From assembly GCA_937146765.1 (NCBI GenBank), contig CAKZRP010000007.1, positions 221,927 to 285,926 on the forward strand: a stretch of DNA of 64,000 nucleotides, written 5' to 3'. Shown here piece by piece: positions 27,263 to 36,997 of this stretch. Below the pieces are notes generated by a model that searched no databases, was not told the DNA's origin, and saw nothing but the letters and a program-made list of their open reading frames with translations. The DNA comes from an uncultured Paracoccaceae bacterium. GTDB taxonomy: Bacteria > Pseudomonadota > Alphaproteobacteria > Rhodobacterales > Rhodobacteraceae. Position 1 is the first letter of the stretch. Each line of letters begins with the position of its first letter. Position numbers and translations under genes: made by a program.

Positions 27263-27720
27263 TTCGGGCAGAGCCCCTCGGCTTCGACCACGGTACGTTC
27301 GATCAGGAACCCGGCGGCACGGGCCACTTCGCCCAATTGGCCTTGCATCGGTTCCCGCTGGGCTTCGGCGACGCTGGCGCATTTGCGGCAGATCATGAAG
27401 ACGGGCGTATGGGTTTCGCCGGGATGCATGCAGGCGATAAAAGCGTTCAGGCGTTCGATGCGGTGGACGAACCCATGTTTGACCAGGAAATCCAGTGCTC
27501 GATAGGCAACGGGCGGCTGTGAGCCGAGCCCCTCTTCGCGGAGATAATCCAGGATTTCATAGGCCCCGAGGGCGCGGTGTTGCTGCAGCAGGATTTCAAG
27601 AACACGGCGCCTGACCGGGGTGAACTGGAGACGGTGATCCTGGCAATAGGCTTCCACCGTCGCAATCCCGCTCCCGATGCATCTGCTGTGATCGTGCTTG
27701 GCAAAGCCGATGCTGTCCAT
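27250..27720 (-). CDS. zur: Zinc uptake regulator Zur (Fur family)
   Basis: About 156 residues. The N-terminal winged helix contains QFTPVRRRVLEILLQQHRALGAYEIL and the recognition region PVAYRALDFLVKHGFVHRIE. The C-terminal metal and dimer domain has CRKC and CPKC cysteine pairs, typical of the structural zinc site. The protein represses zinc uptake genes when zinc is plentiful. The ATG at 27720 has AGGA upstream; the longer start at 27744 has none. Position in the operon with znuCB and divergent znuA identifies it as Zur rather than Fur or PerR. Confidence 0.92.
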   Translation of the reverse strand: MDSIGFAKHDHSRCIGSGIATVEAYCQDHRLQFTPVRRRVLEILLQQHRALGAYEILDYLREEGLGSQPPVAYRALDFLVKHGFVHRIERLNAFIACMHPGETHTPVFMICRKCASVAEAQREPMQGQLGEVARAAGFLIERTVVEAEGLCPKCQA

Positions 27721-27756
27721 GTGGGGGTCCTGCGCTTTGGTCATTTTGCGATTGAT

Positions 27757-27768
27757 ATGTTACAACAT
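27757..27768. promoter_or_regulatory. Zur-box-like palindrome 1
   Basis: ATGTT-AC-AACAT is a perfect inverted repeat 36 bp before the zur start. It resembles the half-sites of alphaproteobacterial Zur boxes (TGTTATA-type). Confidence 0.5.
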
Positions 27769-27791
27769 GCCGTTTATCAAGGCTAACAATC

Positions 27792-27804
27792 GTTATGATA
27801 TAAC
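27792..27804. promoter_or_regulatory. Zur-box-like palindrome 2
   Basis: GTTAT-GAT-ATAAC is a perfect inverted repeat 25 bp before the znuA start. It agrees well with the core of the alphaproteobacterial Zur operator, TGTTATA-N-TATAACA. It likely represses znuA and, together with palindrome 1, the divergent zur-znuCB operon. Confidence 0.7.
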
Positions 27805-27829
27805 AGACTATTCCCTGCCCGGAGGCCCC

Positions 27830-28933
27830 ATGCCAGTGAAATTCCTGATTCCCGCCCTTGCGCTTGTGGCCACTCCGGTCATCGCCGAAGTCCCCCAGAT
27901 CGTGACCGATATTGTCCCGGTCCGCGGATTGGTCGCCCGGGTGATGGACGGGATTGGAGAGCCGCAAGTGCTGGTGCCGCCCGGTGCGTCGCCGCATGGG
28001 TTCAGCCTGCGTCCCTCCGATGCACGGGCCTTGTCCTCTGCGGATGCGGTGTTCTGGATCGGCGGGGCGCTGACCCCCTGGCTGGAAGAGTCCATCGATC
28101 AACTTGCGACCGGCGCCAGCCACATTGCCCTTCTGGAGGCGGCGGGCACGGTCCGCTTGGACTATCGCACCGAGGCCACCTTTGGCAGCGACCATGACGC
28201 AGAGCACGATCATGATCATGCGGATGGAGAGGACCACTCGCACGGTGCAAAAGAGGGTCACGACCACGATCACGCGCATGATGAGGGTCACGAACATGCG
28301 CATGACGAAGGCCATGAGCACGATCATGACCATGAGGAGGGCCACGATCATGACCACGACCATGATCATGCCCAAGCGGAAGATCATGACGACCACGGGC
28401 ATCATGATCATGACCACCATGGCGTCGATCCGCATGCCTGGTTGTCACCGGCCAATGGCCAGCTCTGGCTGTCTGTGATCGCCGAAGAACTGGCTCGGCT
28501 GGATCCGGAACATGCCGAGCAGTATCGCGCCAATGCGGTGGCGGGGCAGGCCGAAATCGAGGCCATCGTCGCGGAAGTATCACAGACCCTTGCTGGCAAT
28601 GAGGGGACGTTTCTCGTCTTCCATGACGCCTACCAATATTTCGAAGCCAGCTTTGGTCTGACCTCTCTCGGCTCGATTTCACTGAGCGATGCCTCCGAGC
28701 CGAGTGTGGCCCGGATTGCCGAATTGCGCGATGCCGTGGCCGAAGCAGGCGTCTCCTGCGTCTTTTCCGAGCCGCAGTTCAAGCCGGGTCTGGTGCAGAG
28801 CGTGACCGAAAGCTCCGAGGTGAAGGCGCTGGTAATCGATCCGCTTGGTATGGAGATCCCGGCCGACGCTGACTTTTATCCGACGCTCCTGTCCACGGTT
28901 GGGACCAGTTTCCGCGATTGCCTCGCGAAATGA
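27830..28933 (+). CDS. znuA: Periplasmic zinc-binding protein ZnuA with a long His-rich loop
   Basis: The 367-residue protein has a signal peptide (~1-19, ending VIA|EVPQ). Metal ligands of the cluster A-I binding fold are visible: His 56 in PPGASPHGF, His 202 in DPHAWLSP, a His in FHDAYQYF and the late Asp in VIDPLG. Between residues 122 and 197 lies a loop with 29 histidines among Asp and Glu. It is longer than in E. coli ZnuA and is thought in the family to buffer or sense zinc. GGAGG at 27821 sets the start. The protein captures Zn2+ in the periplasm for ZnuBC. Confidence 0.95.
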   Translation: MPVKFLIPALALVATPVIAEVPQIVTDIVPVRGLVARVMDGIGEPQVLVPPGASPHGFSLRPSDARALSSADAVFWIGGALTPWLEESIDQLATGASHIALLEAAGTVRLDYRTEATFGSDHDAEHDHDHADGEDHSHGAKEGHDHDHAHDEGHEHAHDEGHEHDHDHEEGHDHDHDHDHAQAEDHDDHGHHDHDHHGVDPHAWLSPANGQLWLSVIAEELARLDPEHAEQYRANAVAGQAEIEAIVAEVSQTLAGNEGTFLVFHDAYQYFEASFGLTSLGSISLSDASEPSVARIAELRDAVAEAGVSCVFSEPQFKPGLVQSVTESSEVKALVIDPLGMEIPADADFYPTLLSTVGTSFRDCLAK

Positions 28934-28945
28934 TCATCAGGCTTT

Positions 28946-28968
28946 GCCCGGCGGAGACCCCGCCGGGC
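28946..28968. terminator. Terminator hairpin between znuA and the signalling operon
   Basis: A 9-bp perfect GC stem (GCCCGGCGG / CCGCCGGGC) with a 5-nt loop lies between the stops of two convergent genes. Only a short T-containing stretch follows (ATTCCT), so termination strength is uncertain. Confidence 0.6.
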
Positions 28969-28973
28969 ATTCC

Positions 28974-30071
28974 TCAGGCGCTCTTTGACAGCGCTTCGAT
29001 GTTCTGGCGCAGTTTCAACGTGAAATGGATGGTGGTGCCCTCGCTCACATCCGGGTCACACCAGATGTCCCCGTTGTGGCGTTTTGCGATCTTGGCGCAG
29101 GTCGCGAGGCCGAGGCCGGTGCCAGGCAGATCGCTGCTGCGCTGCAAGCGCTTGAAGGGTTCAAAGATCCGCCGCCGGTATTGTTCGGGAACTCCGATGC
29201 CATTGTCCGACACCGAGAACTGAACACCGAGGCTGAGCGGTTTGGCGGTGACCCGAATGAGGGGGGCGGCGGAACTGCGGTATTTCAGCGAATTGCCGAT
29301 CAGGTTCTGCAACAGCTGTGAAATGTCTGGCGGAAAGCAGAAGACCTCCAGCCCGCCAAGGTCGGCGACGATTTCGGCCTCGGAATTTGCGATGTCCTGA
29401 GCGACCGCAAGGCAAGCGGAGTCCAATAGGCTGTCGGCCGAAACGCATTCCGGCGCCCCTTCGCTATGGGGATTGATATGGCTTGCGAGCCGCTCGATCA
29501 GGTCGGACATCTTGGTGACGGAACGCTTCATCATGTCAAACTCGCGTTTGACCTCGTTCAGATCCCCTGCCTCAAAATCCTCAAGAATCTGATCGCTCAG
29601 AAACTTGATGGCGCGAATGGGCGCCCGCAAATCGTGCACAAGCACGTCGGAGAATTGCTGAAGCTCTTTCTGGTGTTCCTCGATCCTCCATTTCATGCGC
29701 GCCACTTGCAGCCCGTTTCCGATCATCCTGTGAAGGGCACCGGAGGAAATCGCCGATTTTGAGATGTAATCGGCGGCGCCACTCAGAATCGCGCTCTTGG
29801 CAATTTCCTCATCGCCCTGACCGGTCATGATGAAGATCACAGACTGCGGCCAAAGGCGGAAGAAACTGGACAGAAGGTCGAGGCCCGACATGCCGGGAAG
29901 CAGATAGTCGAGGAAGACAACTTCGATCTCCTCATCCGCATAACTCCTTGCCTGTTCTCCGTTTTCTGCCTCCAGAATGGTCGCCGTCGGATAGAGGGCC
30001 GACAAATGCCGCCGCATCAGTTTTCGATCACCGATATCGTCGTCGACAATCAAGATGTTCTTATCAACCAT
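28974..30071 (-). CDS. Receiver-domain histidine kinase (REC-HisKA-HATPase)
   Basis: This soluble protein of 365 residues carries an N-terminal receiver domain (NILIVDDDIGD, acceptor Asp in VVFLDYLLPGMSG, Lys in ISKS). A short coiled linker leads to a HisKA region with FSDVLVHDLRAPIRAI and an ATPase domain (NLIGNSLKYR, DNGIGVP, GTGLGLATC). There is no transmembrane segment, so it is a cytoplasmic kinase driven by phosphorylation of its own receiver. It starts at ATG 30071 behind GGAG and overlaps the response-regulator stop by 8 bp. It is the last gene of a four-gene signalling operon. Confidence 0.88.
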   Translation of the reverse strand: MVDKNILIVDDDIGDRKLMRRHLSALYPTATILEAENGEQARSYADEEIEVVFLDYLLPGMSGLDLLSSFFRLWPQSVIFIMTGQGDEEIAKSAILSGAADYISKSAISSGALHRMIGNGLQVARMKWRIEEHQKELQQFSDVLVHDLRAPIRAIKFLSDQILEDFEAGDLNEVKREFDMMKRSVTKMSDLIERLASHINPHSEGAPECVSADSLLDSACLAVAQDIANSEAEIVADLGGLEVFCFPPDISQLLQNLIGNSLKYRSSAAPLIRVTAKPLSLGVQFSVSDNGIGVPEQYRRRIFEPFKRLQRSSDLPGTGLGLATCAKIAKRHNGDIWCDPDVSEGTTIHFTLKLRQNIEALSKSA

Positions 30072-30537
30072 GAGAGGCACTCCGGTTTTCGATCACGGGC
30101 AATTCCACGAAACGCCAGTAATTATCCATCACCGACATCAATTCGATGAACATGTCCCCGGCCCGGGATTTCAGGATATATCCGGCAACATTGTTGAAAT
30201 AGGCTGCAGAAATGTCGCGCTCGTCATTCGAGGTGGTGAGGACAAAGAACAAGGTGCTGCGCAGCCTTGGATCGTTTCGCAGGGCTTCGAGAAATTCAAT
30301 GCCGGACATGCGCGGCATGTTCAGGTCGCTGAGGACAACATATTGCCGAGGTGGGGTTTGCTCGGTTTCACCCTTGAGATAGGCCAAGGCATCCACGCCG
30401 TTTTGAAACCGGATCAGCGGATTGCCGATCTTGGCCTTGGCAAAGGCGCGTCGAATGGCCTTGGCATCCCCATCATCATCCTCGACAAGGAGGATATTCA
30501 CGTCTCTGGCGCGGGGGTCCATCTGGTCCATTGTCAT
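30064..30537 (-). CDS. Single-domain response regulator (Rcp1-like)
   Basis: This 157-residue receiver has NILLVEDDDGD, a phospho-acceptor Asp in VVLSDLNMPRMSG, the Thr in VLTTSND, and Lys in GYILKSRAG. The EDDDGDAxxIRRAF opening and lack of an output domain resemble the phytochrome-linked Rcp1 group. The start overlaps the stop of the upstream kinase (ATGA), so kinase and regulator are made together and the kinase is the likely phosphodonor. The downstream REC-kinase may be the next step. Confidence 0.88.
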   Translation of the reverse strand: MTMDQMDPRARDVNILLVEDDDGDAKAIRRAFAKAKIGNPLIRFQNGVDALAYLKGETEQTPPRQYVVLSDLNMPRMSGIEFLEALRNDPRLRSTLFFVLTTSNDERDISAAYFNNVAGYILKSRAGDMFIELMSVMDNYWRFVELPVIENRSASHG

Positions 30538-32798
30538 GCCGCCTTGTTCTGGGTTCGGCCGATCGGCCACAAAAACTCAAAGGTCGAACCTCGGGTGCCG
30601 TCGGAAATCACCCGGATTTCTCCCCCGACCACTTCGATGTGTTTCTTCACGAATGCGAGCCCCATGCCGCTGCTGTCGAGCTGGTCGCGGGACTTCAGGG
30701 TCTGAAAGACTTCGAAGATGCGATCATGATAGGCGGGATCTATGCCGGGACCGTCATCTGAGACCTGGAACCTCAGGCCGCTCGGCTCGGGTGTAACATC
30801 CACGTGCACCCGGCCTTCGGTCCTGTCATGATGCCGGATGCCGTTGCCGATCAGGTTGACCAGAACCGTTTCGAGGGGCAGCTTCCTGACCCGCAGCTTG
30901 AGGAAATCCGCCGAGAAGTCGACACGCATACCCTCGGGGATTTCGAGCAGTTCAAGCAGGTCGTCGGCCATGTCCTGCCCGCTCACTTCGGTGCTGGGTT
31001 CAGCGACCCTGCCGATCCGGGAATGCTGCAGCAGATCGTTCAGTAATCGCTCCATTCGGCTGGTCCGGCTTTGCAACAGGCGCATACTTTCGCGGGTGTC
31101 GTCGGTCAGATAGGGCTCCAGATCTTCTTCCAACCACGTGACCGCATTGCTGATGACCCGGAGCGGTGCTTTCAGGTCATGGGACGCCACATAGGCAAAT
31201 TGATCGAGCTCGGCATTCGAGCGTTTCAAGGCGGCAATCAAGGCTTCGGACTGTTCCGCCGCGCGGGTTCGGGCGGTCACGTCCCGCAACATCAGGATGA
31301 ACCGGGTGCCATCCGGGAATTGGGCGTGGCGCAGGCGGATCTGCAGCATGATGTCCTGTCCACCGGGCGGGCGCATCCGCAGCTCAAGGGTCGGCGCGCT
31401 CTCGGTGTTGGTCTGAAAGGCGAGATCCTGCAGGGTCTCCCTGCTCAGGATCTCCGGGGCGCCCAGGATTGCGACGAAGTCCCGCCCCGTCAGATCCGCC
31501 GCCGTTTGGCCAAGAATGCGTTCGGCCGCGGGGTTCAGGTCCTCGATCCGGCCATCCGAGAGAAGGGTCACCACGCCCTCGGCCACATTGTCCAGGATCA
31601 TGTCGAGGCGGCGGGTTTCCCGGATCAACTCATTGGTGAGTTTGGTCAATCGCTGGCCGATGAAGGCCACCTCATCTTCACCTTTAAAGGTCGCGCTAAT
31701 GGGTTGAAGCGTCGTGCTGCCGGTGCTGATGTCGTCAAGCAGATCCTGCAAGGGTTGCAGGAGACGGGCGGTGAGAACGTAGCCGATGCTGGACGCCAGA
31801 AAGGTCAGGACCAGCGCGTTGAAAATGTTTCTACCCAATTCGGATCGTGCCGCAGAATAAAGCGCATGCATGTCCACAACCGTCGCGACGCGAATGATGA
31901 AGGGCGTGTTCAGATCCGCCAGCGCCACTTCGGTGACAAAGAGACCATCCTGATCATCCAGGGTCACCAAGGTCCCATAATCCTCCGTCTCGAGTGGGGT
32001 TTGCGCGGCCAGAGTTTCCGCTTCGGCCGGGTGGACGAGGAACCTCGTCTCCTCCGCAGGCAGGGACGCGCCCGGGAGCGGCTTGTTTTCCACCTCGTAG
32101 AACGTGCTGCCGATTTGACCGGTCGATTTTGGCAGTCGCAACAGGTCATCAATCACTGCGTTGACGACGATGGCCCCGATCAGGGTGCCGTCTGCCTGTC
32201 TCACCGGACGCATGGACCGGATGGTGGGGGGGCCGGTCACAATGCCCAGCTCCCTGTTGCGCGTCACGTTGGAGAACTGGAAGGGGGTGTCGTCCACTGC
32301 CAGCAGGGCCTTGATGTAGGGCTCCTCACCTTTTTGCTGCAGGTCAGACCAGGCGGTAATGCGGGGCTTGCCCTCGATCATGTCGACCCGGGTGAACTCG
32401 CGCCAATTGTCCTTCGCCAGGATCAGCCGGATCTGGCTGTATCCCTCTCGGGAGGCGATCATGCTGACGAAGAGTGTCTCGAGCCGTTTGCGGAGCTGGT
32501 CCAGGGTGGCGCCGTCCTGAGGGTCGACCTGTGACCGCGTCGGCAGAGTGCGCACCAGCCCGGAGATGGGTGGGAAGCCGGTAATCGCTTCGGAATCCCG
32601 CTGCATGGAAACGAGCGTTTCTTCAATGTGGCGGGCATGGACCTGATGGTTGCGGGCGATGAGCTGATGGGTATGGGTTTGAATCCGGTCGATCGTGTCC
32701 CGAAAATTCAACGTGAAGAACAGGCTGAAGGACACGCCAGACACCAGACAGATGATCAGCGCGACCTTGTAACGAATAGGGATCCACTTCGGCGACAT
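30534..32798 (-). CDS. Membrane sensor histidine kinase with extracytoplasmic Cache-like domain and PAS
   Basis: The 754 residues hold TM1 (~12-32), a ~290-residue periplasmic region with a Cache-like pattern (RESMRPVRQADGTLIGAIVVN-type strand, FIIRVATVV), and TM2 (~330-350). A linker follows, then a PAS domain (ILDNVAEGVVTLLSDGRIEDLNPAAERILG), HisKA with FAYVASHDLKAPLRVIS and HATPase_c (NLIGNGIRHH, DDGPGIDP, SGMGLAFVKKHI). The H-box type is shared with bacteriophytochrome-like kinases. I chose ATG 32798, which has GGGAAG at the right distance, rather than the GTG at 32807. It senses an unknown external ligand. Confidence 0.88.
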   Translation of the reverse strand: MSPKWIPIRYKVALIICLVSGVSFSLFFTLNFRDTIDRIQTHTHQLIARNHQVHARHIEETLVSMQRDSEAITGFPPISGLVRTLPTRSQVDPQDGATLDQLRKRLETLFVSMIASREGYSQIRLILAKDNWREFTRVDMIEGKPRITAWSDLQQKGEEPYIKALLAVDDTPFQFSNVTRNRELGIVTGPPTIRSMRPVRQADGTLIGAIVVNAVIDDLLRLPKSTGQIGSTFYEVENKPLPGASLPAEETRFLVHPAEAETLAAQTPLETEDYGTLVTLDDQDGLFVTEVALADLNTPFIIRVATVVDMHALYSAARSELGRNIFNALVLTFLASSIGYVLTARLLQPLQDLLDDISTGSTTLQPISATFKGEDEVAFIGQRLTKLTNELIRETRRLDMILDNVAEGVVTLLSDGRIEDLNPAAERILGQTAADLTGRDFVAILGAPEILSRETLQDLAFQTNTESAPTLELRMRPPGGQDIMLQIRLRHAQFPDGTRFILMLRDVTARTRAAEQSEALIAALKRSNAELDQFAYVASHDLKAPLRVISNAVTWLEEDLEPYLTDDTRESMRLLQSRTSRMERLLNDLLQHSRIGRVAEPSTEVSGQDMADDLLELLEIPEGMRVDFSADFLKLRVRKLPLETVLVNLIGNGIRHHDRTEGRVHVDVTPEPSGLRFQVSDDGPGIDPAYHDRIFEVFQTLKSRDQLDSSGMGLAFVKKHIEVVGGEIRVISDGTRGSTFEFLWPIGRTQNKAA

Positions 32799-32885
32799 GG
32801 ACGTCACTTCCCGGACGGAAACTCATACAATACGGTCCCGGCAGGCAGCGGGACCGCGCGACACATAAACAGGATCGGAGGGGCG

Positions 32886-33617
32886 TTACTGGATCCGCTT
32901 GCGCAGCTCGTTCACGGTGAGCCGTCTCCCCTGGCCCACAACGCTTTCCAGATCGTCCATGAAGGCGACGAGATCCTTGGCGCTGCGTTCAAACATGGAC
33001 AGGTTGGACAGGAGGGTCGGATCGACACTGTCATCGCTGCGGGCCTGTATCTTCACAGCCCGAACACCCATCATGCTGCGGCGCAGGAGCTCGCGCATTT
33101 CCGGGCCGCAGCTCACCATGAACCGCTCGAAAATCCCCTTGAGTTCGGACTCGGAGGCGCGTGCGTCCGTCAACGCGCCGTAGAGCGCCCGCCGTTCGAT
33201 GGCCGAGGTGACGGATTTGATCAGCGCATCCACGGTCAACTCATCCTTGACGATGTAATCCGCGCAGCCGCGCCGCATGGCTTCGACGGCGATGTGGTAA
33301 TCGACCGAGGAGGTCAGCATGATGGGGATGGCGTTGACCTGATCCTCATGCGTCAACAGAATGCCGAGCGCGTCGAGGCCGGTGTCCATGCCGAGGTTGT
33401 GATCGATGAACACGAGGTCAAATGTCTCGATCGCGAGGCACTCGCGCATTTCGTCGAGATTGGCAGCCTCGGTAAAATCGACCATCAGACCCGCCTTGCG
33501 GCAGATCTTGAGCAGCCGCATGCGGTCGATTTCGTCGTCATCGATGGACAACACATTGAGGAGTATCGGTTTCGTTCCCGACGCCAGAGCGTGATCGTAA
33601 ACTTGGATCTTTGACAT
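32886..33617 (-). CDS. Response regulator with a C-terminal helical extension
   Basis: The protein has 243 residues. Residues ~18-145 form a receiver with NVLSIDDDEIDRMRL, Asp in LVFIDHNLGMDTG, Ser in MLTSSVD and Lys in YIVKDE. The last ~100 residues are helical with no known output domain. AGAAGG lies 8 nt before the ATG at 33617. As the first gene of the operon, 87 bp before the kinase, it probably acts in the same pathway through protein contacts rather than DNA binding. Confidence 0.85.
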   Translation of the reverse strand: MSKIQVYDHALASGTKPILLNVLSIDDDEIDRMRLLKICRKAGLMVDFTEAANLDEMRECLAIETFDLVFIDHNLGMDTGLDALGILLTHEDQVNAIPIMLTSSVDYHIAVEAMRRGCADYIVKDELTVDALIKSVTSAIERRALYGALTDARASESELKGIFERFMVSCGPEMRELLRRSMMGVRAVKIQARSDDSVDPTLLSNLSMFERSAKDLVAFMDDLESVVGQGRRLTVNELRKRIQ

Positions 33618-34239
33618 GATTTGACCTTCTACCTCTAACCATCAGCCGGTCAGGCCCACAGATTTAACCCGGTCCACTTGCGCAATACTACCATTGCGGA
33701 AGCTGCCCATTCACAGGAAAGAATTGTCGAATTGAATTAATGAACCCCTTTCAAGATGCTCAAAAGATCCACTCCCGCGGCAAAATCCGCTTTTAATTTT
33801 CATATTTTGCGAAAGGTTTGCGTCACATGCCGGGGCGACGGTTCAAGCTGCAGCGTTGTGACCGCAGGGGTATTGGTCCGGCATTGGTGCAAAAGGACGG
33901 GATGCAACCAGAAGGGCAGTTGTTCTCATGTCGCTGAGGATGTCGCGGTCCACCTTTGCGCGCAGGGATCGCTGCTGCGGCCGAGATCCGCATGTCGAGA
34001 AAAACAGCTTTTGGCGACGCCGGAGTCCATGATCTGAACGATTGCAGAGGTGGTGACGGGGGACGCTCCCGCTGTTCTGCGCGGCCGCCGCCGGGATCTG
34101 ACTAGAAAATGGGCAGGGTCTGGGCGGAGATGCAGCCGGAAGTGCCGTTTTCCCGCCCTCTCGACGGGGCTTGTCTCTAACCGGGTAAACTATGTCGTAA
34201 TTTGGAAATCCAACGCAGGGAATCCGAGTACAACTCGAC
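33618..34239. other. 622-bp intergenic region ahead of the cobalamin riboswitch
   Basis: The first ~200 bp (33650-33830) is noticeably AT-richer than its surroundings and should hold the promoter of the minus-strand signalling operon. The right half should hold the promoter of the riboswitch-gbcAB transcript; no convincing -35/-10 pair could be picked. The open frames here have no family resemblance, so I call no gene. Confidence 0.5.
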
Positions 34240-34435
34240 CTCAGAGAGGTGCCGCCTGTTTGCAGGGCGGAGAATTGGGAAGCCGGTGTAAATCCGGCGC
34301 TGCCCCCGCAACGGTCATGGAACCTGCGGGCGTGACAACCGGCCACTGGGAGGAGGACCCCGGGAAGGCGTCGCGCTTCGGCCTGCACAGGCCAGTTCCT
34401 GAGCCCGGAAACCAGCCTCGTCAGATATCGTCAAC
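34240..34435 (+). promoter_or_regulatory. Cobalamin (AdoCbl) riboswitch upstream of gbcAB
   Basis: The plus strand shows the ordered conserved blocks of this riboswitch class. They are GGTGCCGCC near 34249; AATTGGGAAGCCGGTG then AATCCGGCGCTGCCCCCGCA and ACGGT (34273-34316), which is the core four-way junction; GCCACTG followed by GACCCCGGGAAGGCG (34342-34370); and GAGCCCGGAAACCAGCC (34401-34417), which matches the B12-box region. About 130 nt separates it from the gbcA ATG and would hold the expression platform. Within that, a small hairpin (TTCCC/GGGAA) lies just before the ribosome-binding stretch. Such elements normally switch genes off when B12 is abundant. Confidence 0.93.
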
Positions 34436-34561
34436 CGCGGGCGGCGGTCTGGACATCCCGATGGCTATGGTTTCCTCCACCATGGTCCCTGGCTTGTCTA
34501 TGCTGTCCGCATCTCAACCAACCGCATTGTTTCCCCAAGAGGGAAGGCGGCAGGGAGTTAG

Positions 34562-35791
<1,230 letters not shown>

Positions 35792-35797
35792 GGACCG

Positions 35798-36862
35798 ATG
35801 CCCCGAAACAGTGACCGTGCGATCTGGAAAGACACCGAAATGCTGGAATGCGTTTCGGTCATTCCGGAAATGGACAACACAGCCTCCTTTACCTTCAAGG
35901 CCCCTTCGGGAGCGCTGTTTGACTATAACCCGGGCCAGTTCATGACCCTGGAGATCCCGGCACCCGGCGGCACCGTCCACCGGACCTACACGATCTCCTC
36001 GGCTCCGTCCCGGCCGCGTTCCATCACGATCACCGCCAAAGCCCAGCCCACCAGCATCGGCACCCGATGGATGCTGGACAACCTGAAGCCGGGCACCCGG
36101 ATTCGCGCGATCGGGCCGGCGGGTCTGTTCTCCAACGTCGACAGCAAGGCCCGGAAGTTCCTGTTCATTTCGGCCGGTTCCGGCATCACGCCGATGATGT
36201 CGATGACGACCTGCATGTGGGACGAAGGCGAGGAACTGGACGTCGTCTTTGTCAATTGCGCCAAGCGCCCCTCGGAAATCATCTTCCGTCAGCGGTTGGA
36301 GCATATGGCGTCCCGGACACCGGGGCTCGACCTGAAGTTCGTGGTGGAAGAGCCCGATCCCTACCGTCCCTGGACCGGGTATCAGGGCATGTTCAACCAG
36401 CTGATGCTGGGTCTGATGGCGCCGGACTATCTGGAGCGGGAAGTCTATTGCTGCGGACCGGAGCCCTTCATGCAGGCCGTTCGAGAGGCGCTGGCGGGTC
36501 TTGGGTTCGATATGGGCCATTACCATCAGGAAAGCTTCCAGGCTCCGGTGGCCCGCGAGGAGGACATGCCGGACCTGCAGGATGTCATCCCGGATGAAAC
36601 CGAGGCGGAAATCACCTTTGCCACCTCCGGAGTCACCGCCAAGGTGGCGCAGGCCGATACGGTTCTGGCGGCTGCGCGGGCCAATGGGTTGAACATTCCC
36701 TCGGGCTGTACCTTCGGGGTCTGCGGAACCTGCAAGGTCAAGAAATCCTCCGGCGAGGTGCATATGGTGCACAACGGCGGGATTTCCGAGGATGACATCG
36801 CGGCGGGTTATATCCTTGCCTGTTGTTCGCATCCCATCGGCAAGGTGGCTGTCGAAGTCTGA
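35798..36862 (+). CDS. gbcB: Ferredoxin/FAD reductase partner GbcB-like
   Basis: This 354-residue reductase has an FAD-binding beta barrel with RTYTISSAPS (~residues 66-75) and an NAD(P)-binding domain with ISAGSGITPMM and YCCGPEPFM. At the C-terminus is a plant-type [2Fe-2S] domain with SGCTFGVCGTCK and a distal Cys in ACCSHPIG. This layout passes electrons from NAD(P)H to a Rieske oxygenase. It lies 6 bp after gbcA, so together they form a two-component demethylating oxygenase. A terminator follows. Confidence 0.9.
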   Translation: MPRNSDRAIWKDTEMLECVSVIPEMDNTASFTFKAPSGALFDYNPGQFMTLEIPAPGGTVHRTYTISSAPSRPRSITITAKAQPTSIGTRWMLDNLKPGTRIRAIGPAGLFSNVDSKARKFLFISAGSGITPMMSMTTCMWDEGEELDVVFVNCAKRPSEIIFRQRLEHMASRTPGLDLKFVVEEPDPYRPWTGYQGMFNQLMLGLMAPDYLEREVYCCGPEPFMQAVREALAGLGFDMGHYHQESFQAPVAREEDMPDLQDVIPDETEAEITFATSGVTAKVAQADTVLAAARANGLNIPSGCTFGVCGTCKVKKSSGEVHMVHNGGISEDDIAAGYILACCSHPIGKVAVEV

Positions 36863-36883
36863 CGACCCCAAGGGGCTGCCCTG

Positions 36884-36916
36884 ACGCCGCGCTTTCTCTG
36901 GAAGGCGCGGCGTTTT
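36884..36916 (+). terminator. Intrinsic terminator after gbcAB
   Basis: A 9-bp GC stem (ACGCCGCGC / GCGCGGCGT) with a 12-nt loop is followed directly by TTT. It sits 22 bp after the gbcB stop and closes the riboswitch-controlled unit. Confidence 0.85.
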
Positions 36917-36965
36917 CCATTTGCGCCATACCACGCGCCCTTGGAAGGAGGGATGTCGCAATACA

Positions 36966-36997
36966 TTCATATGAAGCATCTAAGGAGTTCATATGAA
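36966..36997. promoter_or_regulatory. Two identical palindromes, 22 bp apart, at the ABC importer leader
   Basis: TTCATATGAA, a perfect 10-bp palindrome, occurs at 36966-36975 and again at 36988-36997. The centre-to-centre distance of 22 bp puts both on the same DNA face, about two helical turns apart. The second copy covers the start codon of a small leader ORF. This suggests a cooperative repressor site, with the regulator unknown. Confidence 0.6.

Noticed and set aside
28193..28423. Short-unit repeats that could suggest a repeat array or CRISPR
   Set aside because: The units are codons of the His/Asp loop of ZnuA; there are no spacers or constant repeats.
33756..34037. Open frame of 93 codons in the gap upstream of the riboswitch
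   Set aside because: No ribosome binding site, no family resemblance and Cys/Arg-rich composition; more likely non-coding leader or promoter DNA.
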